From Clitoria ternatea (Eukaryota; Streptophyta; Magnoliopsida; Fabales; Fabaceae), in contig CM075670.1 in the NCBI GenBank assembly GCA_037962975.1, positions 154,570,501-154,634,500 of the forward strand: a stretch of DNA of 64,000 nucleotides. Direction: 5' to 3'. Of this stretch, positions 54,700 to 64,000 are shown one piece after another (position 1 is the first letter of the stretch; each line of letters begins with the position of its first letter). Position numbers and translations under genes: made by a program. Under the pieces are notes generated by a model, which worked only from the letters and a program-made list of their open reading frames with translations, had not been told where the DNA came from and ran no database searches.

Positions 54700-57309
54700 T
54701 GTAACATCCCAGTTTTGAAATTAAATGCTGAATGAAGAATAAACCATTAAGATTTGATTTTAACTAAGAAATAACTGTTAATTGCATTTAACTAATTAGG
54801 ATCAAGCCATTAAAATATTAAAAATGGTGATGGTCAGGGGATGGGGTGGAGTGCACGTGACTGCTGGGCACGCACTCTCCCATCCCACTCTTCTTTTACT
54901 GTGCGCATGCACATATATATATATATATAAAACGTGAGCCTTGGGGAGGAACGCACTTACTCTTTCTTCAGACTCCCTTCTCCGTCACTTCATTCTCTAC
55001 TTCCTCCCTTCGTCTCCATCTTTCTCCTTCTTCTATCTTACTCTTCACTCCTGGAGGTCTTGGTTGCAGTACGGGGGAACAGACCACACTTCATCCCAGA
55101 ATCAGGCGCAGGATACGACAAAGCTAAGGAAGACCGGACGAACCAGGAGAAGGACATCGGACCCAACAACAAGAACGAAAAAGGTTTCTGAGGATTCTTC
55201 TAAAGGTAGGGGGCGCTTGCATGTCGAATGCATGGTCTAAGAACGGTACCGGATGAACGTATTGCTGAGTGCGGGTGTGTGTGTGTGCATGTATTTATAA
55301 TCATTAGAACTAATGCTGTGCATGTGTGCATGTATTCATAATTACTAAAACTGATGCATGATTTGAGATTCTGATAGTGATCTTCGTGGCGATGGTGTAG
55401 CCTGTTCGTGGATGATAATGATGGATGATATGCATGGATCTATTTTGTTGTCACTATGAAAAGTATGTATGTGCATGTTCTTAATTGGATTGCTCAATGT
55501 TGTTAGTCTGATGACCGATTGTAACATGCGCTGGTGTGACTGACTGAATGATTACGAGTAGTGGGGGATATCCGTTCTTACTTAATGACTACGGTAAGGT
55601 GTTCATGGCGCGATGATGTGTAATAATGAATGTGTTAGTTGCATGAGTAAGAGTGGGGTGACCCATAGAAGGTCAAGAACCCCAAGGGAAACGACTTCCA
55701 GTTACCAACCCTGGCTAGATCCCAATAGAGCTCGTGGTAGCCGTTGGAGCTAGAGAAGAGAGTCTCGAGACGCCGTGGGGAGGCCGGTGCCACCTGGTAA
55801 GAGCTGAGGGACGAGGGGCCAGAAGAAAAGGGGACCGTAACTGAGAGTCTTTACCCGAGTCGGATCCGCAGGCATGCATATAGAAATAAGGCTGATTGTG
55901 GTGGTGTATAAATCTATGTATGTATATGTGTGTGATTTGGAATGCATGAATATATATTTGGATGTGGAATAAACTCTGTGTATCATGTGTGTGTCATGAA
56001 TGTTGTTTGAACTATGTGAACTTGGTTACTTGAGAAAGGTTGAATGATAGCAGGAGCGTTTACTGACGCTGATACCGAGTCTGTGAGTATCATTATACAT
56101 GTAAAAGCTCACCCCTGCAGTGGTCATTTTCAGTGAATGTTTCTCGTGAGGAGGATCAAAAGCAGAGCTGGAATGCTGGGCGGAGTGCTGATGCATTTGG
56201 AAGGTTTAATTAAGGCGTTGTTAGATTAAGCCCGGACTGGCTCATACCGGATGTTAATGTTTTAGGGATGAATAGAACTTTACGGGCAAGGAGAAGTCCG
56301 ATTTTGTATTGTAAATATTGACATACACTTTTATGTATATATATGGATGTATGGTTTTGGTGTGTGTGATGCTATGTGCTGCCTTGTTTCATAATTGAGC
56401 TTTAATGGATACGCAGGGACAGTCTGATTGAGCAGGTTATAGCCAAGTCTGAGTGAACCGAGAATTTTCTTAGGAAAAATTTATGTCGGATACGTTGGGC
56501 GGAGTCGTACCCCGCCCGAAGTGTGGGAGCAATTCGCCAAGCGTGAGGATTCGCGCTGGAGCGGTGTAGTTGTTAGAATGAGACCCCGGTGTTGACCCTC
56601 TGATCTGGGCGTGGTGGTTGAGTCCGCCCAGGCGTTGTCATAATTAGTTGAGTTGGGCGGAATAGGTTCAGACTCCTCCTTTCTCCACAACCTACTAACG
56701 TATATGTACCCTGTAACTTCTCGTTTTTCTGAGTGAAATGCGAGTGTGAGGATTTACTTAGTGAACCCTTGTCCATACCCGATGGAGGAAATTACCTTGT
56801 AGTTGTGTTAAAGAGGCATTATGTAGATTTCGTTTAGGCGGCGTCATACCTCGTCCAAGTAACTAGGACAGCCCGCCCAAGATGAATATACCCCGCCTAG
56901 CCAAGTAGGATGATTCTAACTCCGCCTTCCACCGAATGCTACGCGTGTGAATGTATTAACATATTTCCCTTATCTCTTTCCTCCCGTTGAGTGACCAGCG
57001 TTACCCGAAGGGAAGCCTCCTTGCGAAATCTCCTCTATCCGCTGCTGCATTACCATACTCCGCCTGGACGGTGTCAGACCCCGTCTGAGCGAATAAACGG
57101 TGTTGTGCAATCCGCCCTAGTGTTGGTGCGTTACGATAAACCCATTGAGCCGGCCCCAGTTTTAGTTTCCCTGTAGGTTGCTATATGCGTGTGAATGCTT
57201 TTCGTTCTTCCTTTGCCTGCTTCCTCATATATCGAATAATACGGGACTGTTTTGTGAAAAACTTTCTCATATTTTTGGAATTTTTAGTTGCAATTAATAA
57301 GGTGTTACA
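54700..57309 (+). repeat. TEK-2 5' LTR (2,610 bp)
   Basis: TGTAACATCC to TGTTACA. An AT-rich TATA-like tract (54909-54930) lies about 210 bp in, so U3 is short and R-U5 long. Contains GTAAAAGCTCACCCCTGCAG at 56101. Two short open frames at 54934 and 54941 lie in the transcribed leader and have no known content. Confidence 0.95.
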
Positions 57310-57312
57310 TTT

Positions 57313-57324
57313 TGGTATCAGAGC
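57313..57324 (+). other. TEK-2 primer binding site (initiator tRNA-Met)
   Basis: TGGTATCAGAGC, three bases past the LTR end. Confidence 0.93.
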
Positions 57325-57594
57325 GGACCGAAAAGTCCAAGACCAAAGTATGCTTACCAAGTGTAAGCGGTGGTGTGTGTGTCTTTTTGATTGAATGGTT
57401 GAAATTGTTCTGATGCTAGTTGACTTGATTGATGATTGACTTGAGAACAAGGGGTTGTTTTTCCCCGGTCTGATTGTGTGTATGACCTAGGCGAATGATA
57501 TAATGTGCTAAGCTATTAATTGTTGGACTAATAACTAGATCGGTAGTAAGTGGCTCCGTATACTTATCCTTAAATGTCAATTTAAGGATAAGGA

Positions 57595-59751
57595 ATGGCG
57601 CATCATCAAAGTATGGAGGCTATAGCCACAGCATTCCAACGCTTTGCTGATGTATTTGAAAGGCAAGACCAGACTCGACCTGAGGATGGCCATGTGCTGG
57701 ACCGCTTCCTGAAGAGGAAGTCGAGTGAATTCTTAGGAGGACGGAACCCTGAGGCGGCGTTCAAGTGGACTCAGGAATTAGAGAGAATTTTTAGGGGTCT
57801 TCGCTGTACCGAAGCCCAGAAGGTGGAATGCGCAGTGTATATGCTGCGAGATGAAGCGGAGAATTGGTGGAAGATAGCCAGGAGCCGATTCCCCGAAGAT
57901 GACAATCAACTGACGTGGAACGATTTCAAGGCCTGCTTCTTAGACAAATACTTTCCCGACACAGTGAGGAGTCGGAAAGAGCTGGAGTTTATGGAGTTAA
58001 AACAGGGCTCCATGACTGTGGAAGAATACGCGACCAGATTTGAGGAATTGTGCCTATTCTATCCGCCCTTCCAGCAGCCAGGAACGGAGCACTCCAAGTG
58101 TCTTAAGTTTGAGAACGGACTGAGATCAGATATCAAGAGGGCCTGCAGATACCATGAAATCCGGAGTTTCCCTGCCTTAGTGAACAAGTGTAGAATATTC
58201 GAAGAGGATGACAGGGCCCATTCGGGCCAGTGCAGTAGAGCCAACCAGCACCTGAGGCCTCAGCAATCACGTTTCAAGAGGCCAAGGAACGTGAGGAGGA
58301 ATGAACCCTTCACCAGATATCAGAATCATAATGACCGAGGGAGACAAATGAGTGGACGACCAAGGTATGGCAGATGCTTTAAATGCGGCGGTGACCACTT
58401 TGCTAAGGATTGCAATGATACAAATGTTAAATGCTACCACTGCGGAGAGAAGGGACACGTTCACCCGGACTGCCCCCAACTCCGCCAGGCAAACACCAAT
58501 GTGCGTCAAGGAGGATTTCAAGATCGAACCAGAGTGAATGATAACCAACGACCTGGTGGCAGAGGCAACGGAACCAGAGGAAATATGATGCGTGCTCCGA
58601 ACAGCCGAGAGAGGAACACCGGCCCAACAGCGACAGGAAGGATCTACACCATCAATGCAGAGGATGTTGCACCAGCAAACGATCTAGTACAATGTAAGTG
58701 CTCACTTGGAATGAATACGCTTAATGTTGTTTTCGATTCGGGAGCAACCCATTCTTTTATAGCTGATGAGTGCGTGGAACGGTTGAAGCTACCAACTGTG
58801 TCTATGAACCGGACTTTGGAAGTGGCCAGCCCTACTGGCCCTAGTGTGTTCACATCGTCAATATGTAAAAATGTAGCATTTGAGTTGTATGATCGGAGTT
58901 TCACCTTCGATCTGATTTGCATGCCCTTAAAGGGTCTTGATATTGTGCTTGGAATAGATTGGCTTTCAGCCAATAAGGTATTAGTAGATTGTAGAAACCG
59001 AGAGATAGTTTTCCCAAAACAACCCACTGAAGATGGCACGGCACTAGGTATAACCCAACTATTTATGATGCTTTGTCTAACCAAAGATGAGAATGAGACC
59101 CTAGTGAACGAAATTCCAGTTGTCTGCGAATTCCCAGAAGTGTTCCCAGAGGACGTCCCGAGTGTGCCTCCCAATAGAGAAGTTGAATTCTCTATAGACT
59201 TGATCCCTGGAGCCGAACCGGTCTCCAGTGCACCCTATAGAATGTCCTCAACTGAATTGGCAGAGTTGAAGAAACAAGTGGATGAGTTACTTGAGAAGCA
59301 GTTCATTAGACCAAGCGTGTCACCATGGGGCGCACCTGTGCTACTTGTTAAGAAGAAGGATGGCAGCATGAGACTTTGTATAGATTATCGACAGCTTAAC
59401 AAACTCACAATCAAGAATCGATACCCACTGCCTAGAATTGATGATTTAATTGACCAGCTGCGTGGAGCCTCAGTCTTCTCGAAAATCGACTTACGATCGG
59501 GATATCACCAAATCCGAGTGAAGGACTCGGACATTCCTAAAACTGCCTTTAGGACTAGGTATGGTCACTATGAGTATGTAGTGATGTCGTTCGGTGTGAC
59601 AAACGCCCCTGCTGTTTTCATGAAATACATGAACAGCATATTCCACTCCTTCTTAGATCGGTTTGTTGTTGTTTTCATCGACGACATCCTAGTTTATCTA
59701 AGACGTCTGAGGAGCATGAAGGACATCTCAGAGCGGTACTCCAAGTGTTGA
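57595..59751 (+). CDS. TEK-2 gag, protease and N-terminal reverse transcriptase, ending in a frameshift
   Basis: 718 codons. Gag (about residues 30-240: RKSSEFLGGRNPEAAFKWTQ, then NWWKIARSRFPEDDNQLTWN). Two CCHC knuckles near 261 (CFKCGGDHFAKDC) and 280 (CYHCGEKGHVHPDC). Protease DSGATHSF near 380. Reverse transcriptase (about 545-700) with FIRPSVSPWGAPVLLVKKKD, RLCIDYRQLN and VVFIDDILVY near 695. A one-base deletion near 59696 puts the last 18 or so codons in the wrong frame. Confidence 0.92.
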   Translation: MAHHQSMEAIATAFQRFADVFERQDQTRPEDGHVLDRFLKRKSSEFLGGRNPEAAFKWTQELERIFRGLRCTEAQKVECAVYMLRDEAENWWKIARSRFPEDDNQLTWNDFKACFLDKYFPDTVRSRKELEFMELKQGSMTVEEYATRFEELCLFYPPFQQPGTEHSKCLKFENGLRSDIKRACRYHEIRSFPALVNKCRIFEEDDRAHSGQCSRANQHLRPQQSRFKRPRNVRRNEPFTRYQNHNDRGRQMSGRPRYGRCFKCGGDHFAKDCNDTNVKCYHCGEKGHVHPDCPQLRQANTNVRQGGFQDRTRVNDNQRPGGRGNGTRGNMMRAPNSRERNTGPTATGRIYTINAEDVAPANDLVQCKCSLGMNTLNVVFDSGATHSFIADECVERLKLPTVSMNRTLEVASPTGPSVFTSSICKNVAFELYDRSFTFDLICMPLKGLDIVLGIDWLSANKVLVDCRNREIVFPKQPTEDGTALGITQLFMMLCLTKDENETLVNEIPVVCEFPEVFPEDVPSVPPNREVEFSIDLIPGAEPVSSAPYRMSSTELAELKKQVDELLEKQFIRPSVSPWGAPVLLVKKKDGSMRLCIDYRQLNKLTIKNRYPLPRIDDLIDQLRGASVFSKIDLRSGYHQIRVKDSDIPKTAFRTRYGHYEYVVMSFGVTNAPAVFMKYMNSIFHSFLDRFVVVFIDDILVYLRRLRSMKDISERYSKC

Positions 59752-60647
59752 AGGAGAAACAGTTGTTTGCAAAGCTTTCAAAGTGCAAATTCTGGATGGA
59801 TGAGATCCACTTCCTCGGGCACGTGATCTCCGAGCGAGGCGTCTCGGTGGATCCTGCGAAGGTAGCTGCTGTAATGGCATGGGAGAGGCCCAGATCGATC
59901 TCGGGAATAAGAAGTTTTATGGGCTTGGCAGGTTATTATAGGAGGTTCATCGAAGGTTTTTCTAAGTTGGCATTACCCCTGACTAAATTGACTCGGAAGA
60001 ACGTTCCTTTTGTGTGGAGTCCGGAGTGTGAGAACAGCTTCCAAGAGCTGAAGAATAAGTTGACAACTGCTCCGGTGTTGGCATTACCTGAGCTACGAGA
60101 AAGCTTTGTGGTCTATTGTGACGCGTCCGGACTCGGATTAGGATGTGTACTCATGCAGAAAGATCGAGTGATAGCATATGCCTCTCGACAATTGAGACCC
60201 CACGAGCAGCATTATCCGACCCATGACTTGGAGCTGGAAGCAGTAGTTTTCGCATTAAAAATCTGGAGGCATTACTTGTATGGGTCCAAATTTGAAGTGT
60301 ACAGCGATCATAAGAGCCTCAAATACCTATTCGACCAAAAGGAGCTGAACATGAGGCAGAGAAGATGGATTGAGTTTTTGAAGGACTATGATTTCGAGTT
60401 GAAATACCACCCAGGTAAGGCAAATGTCGTGGCAGACGCATTGAGTCGAAAATCCCTCCACATAGCAGCCATGATGGCAAAAGAAGTTGAGTTGTTGGAG
60501 CGGTTCCGAGACATGAACTTGCATGTTGACGCCCCTTCCTCTCAGAAGATGACAATCGGTACGTTGAGGATTGCCAACGAATTCTTAAAATCCGTGTACG
60601 AACAGCAACAGGCGGACTCTTACCTAGCTGAAATGAAGGAAATTTAG
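59745..60647 (+). pseudogene. TEK-2 reverse transcriptase thumb and RNase H
   Basis: 300 codons continuing pol after the frameshift: KCKFWMDEIHFLGHVISERG, MGLAGYYRRFIEGFSKLALP, VYCDASGLGLGCVLMQ and VYSDHKSLKYLFDQKELNMR. It ends at an in-frame TAG (60645-60647) that probably replaced a Gln codon, because pol resumes at once in the same frame. Confidence 0.9.
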
Positions 60648-60668
60648 GCTAAAGGAAAGGATTTATCC

Positions 60669-61688
60669 TTGGCAGAGGGGTCAGATGGGATCTTCCGGGT
60701 GAGAAACAGAATATACATACCAAGTGAAGGAAGATTGAGAAGAATGGTGCTTGATGAAGCCCACAAAAGCCTACTCAGCATTCACCCAGGAACCACGAAA
60801 ATGTACCACGACTTGAGGAGACAGTTTTGGTGGCCCGGACTAAAGAAGGATGTGGCGGAGTACGTGGCCCAGTGTATCACTTGTCAGAAATCGAAAGTAG
60901 AGCACCAAAAACCGTACGGTGCAATGCAGCCTCTAGAGATCCCCGTGTGGAAATGGGACTCAATTGCGATGGATTTTATCATGGGATTACCCAAAAACCG
61001 AGCGGGCCATGATGCCATTTGGGTCATTGTTGACAGATTGACGAAGAGTGCACACTTCTTACCTGTAAATATGAAGTACCCATTGCATAAATTGGCTCGA
61101 ATCTACATTCAAGAAGTTATCCGATTGCATGGCATACCTACTTCCATCGTCTCAGATAGGGACCCTAGATTTACGTCCAGGTTTTGGACCAGCATGCATC
61201 AAGAATTGGGGACGAAGCTTTGGCTTAGTTCTGCCTACCACCCCCAATCGGATGGACAATCCGAGCGAACAATTCAGAGTCTAGAAGACTTATTGAGAGC
61301 GTGTGTGTTAGAGTACGGTGGGGACTGGGAGCAGTACCTTCCCTTGATCGAGTTTACGTACAACAACAGCCATCATCACAGCATTGGCATGGAACCTTAC
61401 GAGGCATTATATGGGCGTAGATGCCGAACCCCACTCTGCTGGTCGGAAGCGGGTGAAAGTCTACTATTGGGACCAGACATCGTGAAGCAAACCACGGAAC
61501 AGATCCGGGTGATAAGGGAGAAGATGAAAGCATCACAAGACAGGCAGAAGAGCTACCATGACAAGCGCATCAAGCCATTGGAATTTCCAGTCGGAGATCG
61601 AGTGTTTCTAAGAACCTCTCCGAGTAAAGGAGTTGGACGAGCCTTAAAAAGTGGGAAGTTAAGCCCTCGCTACATCGGGCCTTATTAG
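60669..61688 (+). pseudogene. TEK-2 integrase
   Basis: 339 codons: HHCC finger (HPGTTKMYHDLRRQFWWPGL, then CITCQKSKVEHQ) and core with D (SIAMDFIMGLPK), D (VSDRDPRFTSRFW) and E (SDGQSERTIQSLED). All three catalytic residues are present. The frame ends at TAG (61686-61688) inside the C-terminal region. Same frame as both neighbours. Confidence 0.91.
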
Positions 61689-61709
61689 GTATTAGAACGG
61701 ATTGGCCCC

Positions 61710-62009
61710 GTGGCATACCGCCTCGCGTTACCAACTCACTTGTCCCGATTGCACAACGTATTTCACGTGTCTCAGCTAAGGAAGTATTTGCATGACCCTA
61801 GCCACACGATGCCTGACGACGAGGTAGAGATCAAGGAAGACCTAACCATTGTGACTACACCGGTTGGGATCGTGGACCGATCGGTAAAACGCTTAAGAAG
61901 CAAGAACGTAAGGCTGGTTAAGGTGGAGTGGCAGCAAGGCAAGACCACCTCCTACACGTGGGAACGCGAAGACGCCATGCGACAGCAGTACCCCGAATTG
62001 TTTACCTAG
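61710..62009 (+). pseudogene. TEK-2 integrase C-terminus with chromodomain-like tail
   Basis: 99 codons after the TAG: LPTHLSRLHNVFHVSQLRKY, then PVGIVDRSVKRLRSKNVRLV and SYTWEREDAMRQQYPELF. The last part matches the group of degenerate chromodomains of Tekay elements. It ends with a natural stop before the polypurine tract. Confidence 0.86.
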
Positions 62010-62049
62010 GTAAGTACCGACTGAATTTCGGGGACGAAATTCTTTTTCA

Positions 62050-62061
62050 GTGGGGGAGAAC
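62050..62061 (+). other. TEK-2 polypurine tract
   Basis: GTGGGGGAGAAC, next to the 3' LTR start. Confidence 0.85.
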
Positions 62062-64000
62062 TGTAACATCCCAGTTTTGAAATTAAATGCTGAATGAAGA
62101 ATAAACCATTAAGATTTGATTTTAACTAAGAAATAACTGTTAATTGCATTTAACTAATTAGGATCAAGCCATTAAAATATTAGAAATGGTGATGGTCAGG
62201 GGATGGGGTGGAGTGCACGTGACTGCTGGGCACGCACTCTCCCATCCCACTCTTCTTTTACTGTGCGCATGCACATATATATATATATATAAAACGTGAG
62301 CCTTGGGGAGGAACGCACTTACTCTTTCTTCAGACTCCCTTCTCCGTCACTTCATTCTCTACTTCCTCCCTTCGTCTCCATCTTTCTCCTTCTTCTATCT
62401 TACTCTTCACTCCTGGAGGTCTTGGTTGCAGTACGGGGGAACGGACCACACTTCATCCCAGAATCAGGCGCAGGATACGACAAAGCTAAGGAAGACCGGA
62501 CGAACCAGGAGAAGGACATCGGACCCAACAACAAGAACGAAAAAGGTTTCTGAGGATTCTTCTAAAGGTAGGGGGCGCTTGCATGTCGAATGCATGGTCT
62601 AAGAACGGTACCGGATGAACGTATTGCTGAGTGCGGGTGTGTGTGTGTGCATGTATTTATAATCATTAGAACTGATGCTGTGCATGTGTGCATGTATTCA
62701 TAATTACTAAAACTGATGCATGATTTGAGATTCTGATAGTGATCTTCGTGGCGATGGTGTAGCCTGTTCGTGGATGATAATGATGGATGATATGCATGGA
62801 TCTATTTTGTTGTCACTATGAAAAGTATGTATGTGCATGTTCTTAATTGGATTGCTCAATGTTGTTAGTCTGATGACCGATTGTAACATGCGCTGGTGTG
62901 ACTGACTGAATGATTACGAGTAGTGGGGGATATCCGTTCTTACTTAATGACTAAGGTAAGGTGTTCATGGCACGATGATGTATAATAATGAATGTGTTAG
63001 TTGCATGAGTAAGAGTGGGGTGACCCATAGAAGGTCAAGAACCCCAAGGGAAACGACTTCCAGTTACCAACCCTGGCTAGATCCCAATAGAGCTCGTGGT
63101 AGCCGTTGGAGCTAGAAAAGAGAGTCTCGAGACGCCGTGGGGAGGCCGGTGCCACCTGGTAAGAGCTGAGGGACGAGGGGCCAGAAGAAAAAGGGACCGT
63201 AACTGAGAGTCTTTACCCGAGTCGGATCCGCAGGCATGCATATAGAAATAAGGCTGATTGTGGTGGTGTATAAATCTATGTATGTATATGTGTGTGATTT
63301 GGAATGCATGAATTTATATTTGGATGTGGAATAAACTCTGTGTATCATGTGTGTGTCATGAATGTTGTTTGAACTATGTGAACTTGGTTACTTGAGAAAG
63401 GTTGAATGATAGCAGGAGCGTTTACTGACGCTGATACCGAGTCTGTGAGTATCATTATACATGTAAAAGCTCACCCCTGCAGTGGTCATTTTCAGTGAAG
63501 GTTTCTCGTGAGGAGGATCAAAAGCAGAGCTGGAATGCTGGGCGGAGTGCTGATGCATTTGGAAGGTTTAATTAAGGCGTTGTTAGATTAAGCCCGGACT
63601 GGCTCATACCGGATGTTAATGTTTTAGGGATGAATAGAACTTTACGGGCAAGGAGAAGTCCGATTTTGTATTGTAAATATTGACATACACTTTTATGTAT
63701 ATATATGGATGTATGGTTTTGGTGTGTGTGATGCTATGTGCTGCCTTGTTTCATAATTGAGCTTTAATGGATACGCAGGGACAGTCTGATTGAGCAGGTT
63801 ATAGCCAAGTCTGAGTGAACCGAGAATTGTCTTAGGAAAAATTTATGTCGGATACGTTGGGCGGAGTCGTACCCCGCCCGAAGTGTGGGAGCAATTCGCC
63901 AAGCGTGAGGATTCGCGCTGGAGCGGTGTAGTTGTTAGAATGAGACCCCGGTGTTGACCCTCTGATCTGGGCGTGGTGGTTGAGTCCGCCCAGGCGTTGT
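62062..64000 (+). repeat. TEK-2 3' LTR, partial (1,939 bp in window)
   Basis: Same start as the 5' LTR and 99.4% identical over the visible part (11 differences, 7 of them transitions). It should run to about 64671. The 200-bp U3 and its TATA-like tract are at 62062-62290. Confidence 0.95.

Larger units (their letters stand above)
54700..64000 (+). mobile_element. TEK-2: young Tekay-type chromovirus (Ty3/gypsy), 3' LTR cut by the window end
   Basis: LTR 54700-57309, primer site 57313-57324, gag, protease, reverse transcriptase, RNase H, integrase and a C-terminal chromodomain-like region, polypurine tract 62050-62061, then the 3' LTR from 62062. Domain order and chromodomain-like tail mark the Tekay (Del) chromovirus lineage. 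The two LTRs differ at 11 of about 1,939 aligned bases. The coding part has one frameshift and two nonsense codons. Confidence 0.94.

Noticed and set aside
54934..55240. ORFs of 85 and 99 codons in the TEK-2 LTR, repeated at 62296-62602
   Set aside because: They are identical in both LTRs because the LTRs are, and lie in the transcribed leader. Upstream ORF activity is possible but not supported.
1..64000. Host protein-coding genes, rRNA or tRNA genes, endogenous pararetroviruses
   Set aside because: Every long ORF with recognisable content belongs to a transposable element. tRNA-like strings seen are primer binding sites of 12-19 bases only.

Overview
This is plant nuclear DNA made almost entirely of transposable elements. 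I find no host gene, rRNA or tRNA gene. GT-AG introns, Ty1/copia, Ty3/gypsy and CACTA elements, and primer binding sites for plant tRNAs point to a flowering plant. The mix of Athila, Tat, Tekay and Sirevirus lineages fits a dicot, probably a legume, but the species cannot be fixed from sequence alone. The setting looks like heterochromatin.

Layout. Labels are mine. (1) 1-7507: the 5' part of a CACTA (En/Spm) transposon on the minus strand. It has an apparently intact multi-exon TnpA-like gene, a TnpD-type transposase broken by two nonsense codons, subterminal hairpin repeats and one terminal inverted repeat. (2) 7508-14628: SIRE, a decayed Sirevirus-type Ty1/copia element on the minus strand; the CACTA sits between its polypurine tracts and its missing 3' LTR. 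(3) 14629-15139 and 41252-41872: ATH-1, remains of an Athila-like LTR and leader (minus strand) into which SIRE and ATH-2 inserted. (4) 15140-41251: ATH-2, a full-length Athila-like element (minus strand, LTRs about 1.59 kb, target duplication ATCTC), with gag, pol and an env-position ORF. (5) 20094-33621: TAT-1, a Tat-lineage element (plus strand, LTRs 918 bp, target duplication CTTTC) inserted in ATH-2. It carries a gag-pol ORF, two tandem arrays and an antisense gene with its own promoter-like region. (6) 41873-46712: TEK-1, a degraded Tekay-like LTR and flank. (7) 46713 to about 48640: ATH-3, an Athila-like LTR fragment. (8) 48640-50343: unassigned degenerate sequence. (9) 50344-54694: TEK-3, a Tekay-like LTR with a roughly 68-bp tandem array, split by a solo LTR (51839-54437, target duplication GACAA). 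(10) 54700-64000: TEK-2, a young Tekay chromovirus on the plus strand whose 3' LTR runs off the window.

Relative ages agree with the nesting. By hand alignment the LTR pairs differ by about 2.9% (ATH-2), 1.0% (TAT-1, nested inside it) and 0.6% (TEK-2, over the visible 1.94 kb). Every retroelement pol is broken by stops or frameshifts, so none looks able to move alone. The TnpA-like gene is the only multi-exon coding unit that reads through cleanly.

The points most worth following are: the antisense gene of TAT-1 with a TATA box and a candidate intron; the roughly 30-copy 48-bp array with no stop in three of its frames; an ATH-2 protein that begins with the histone H3 tail sequence MARTKQTA directly after a splice-acceptor-like site; and clustered palindromes in the control regions of several unrelated elements.
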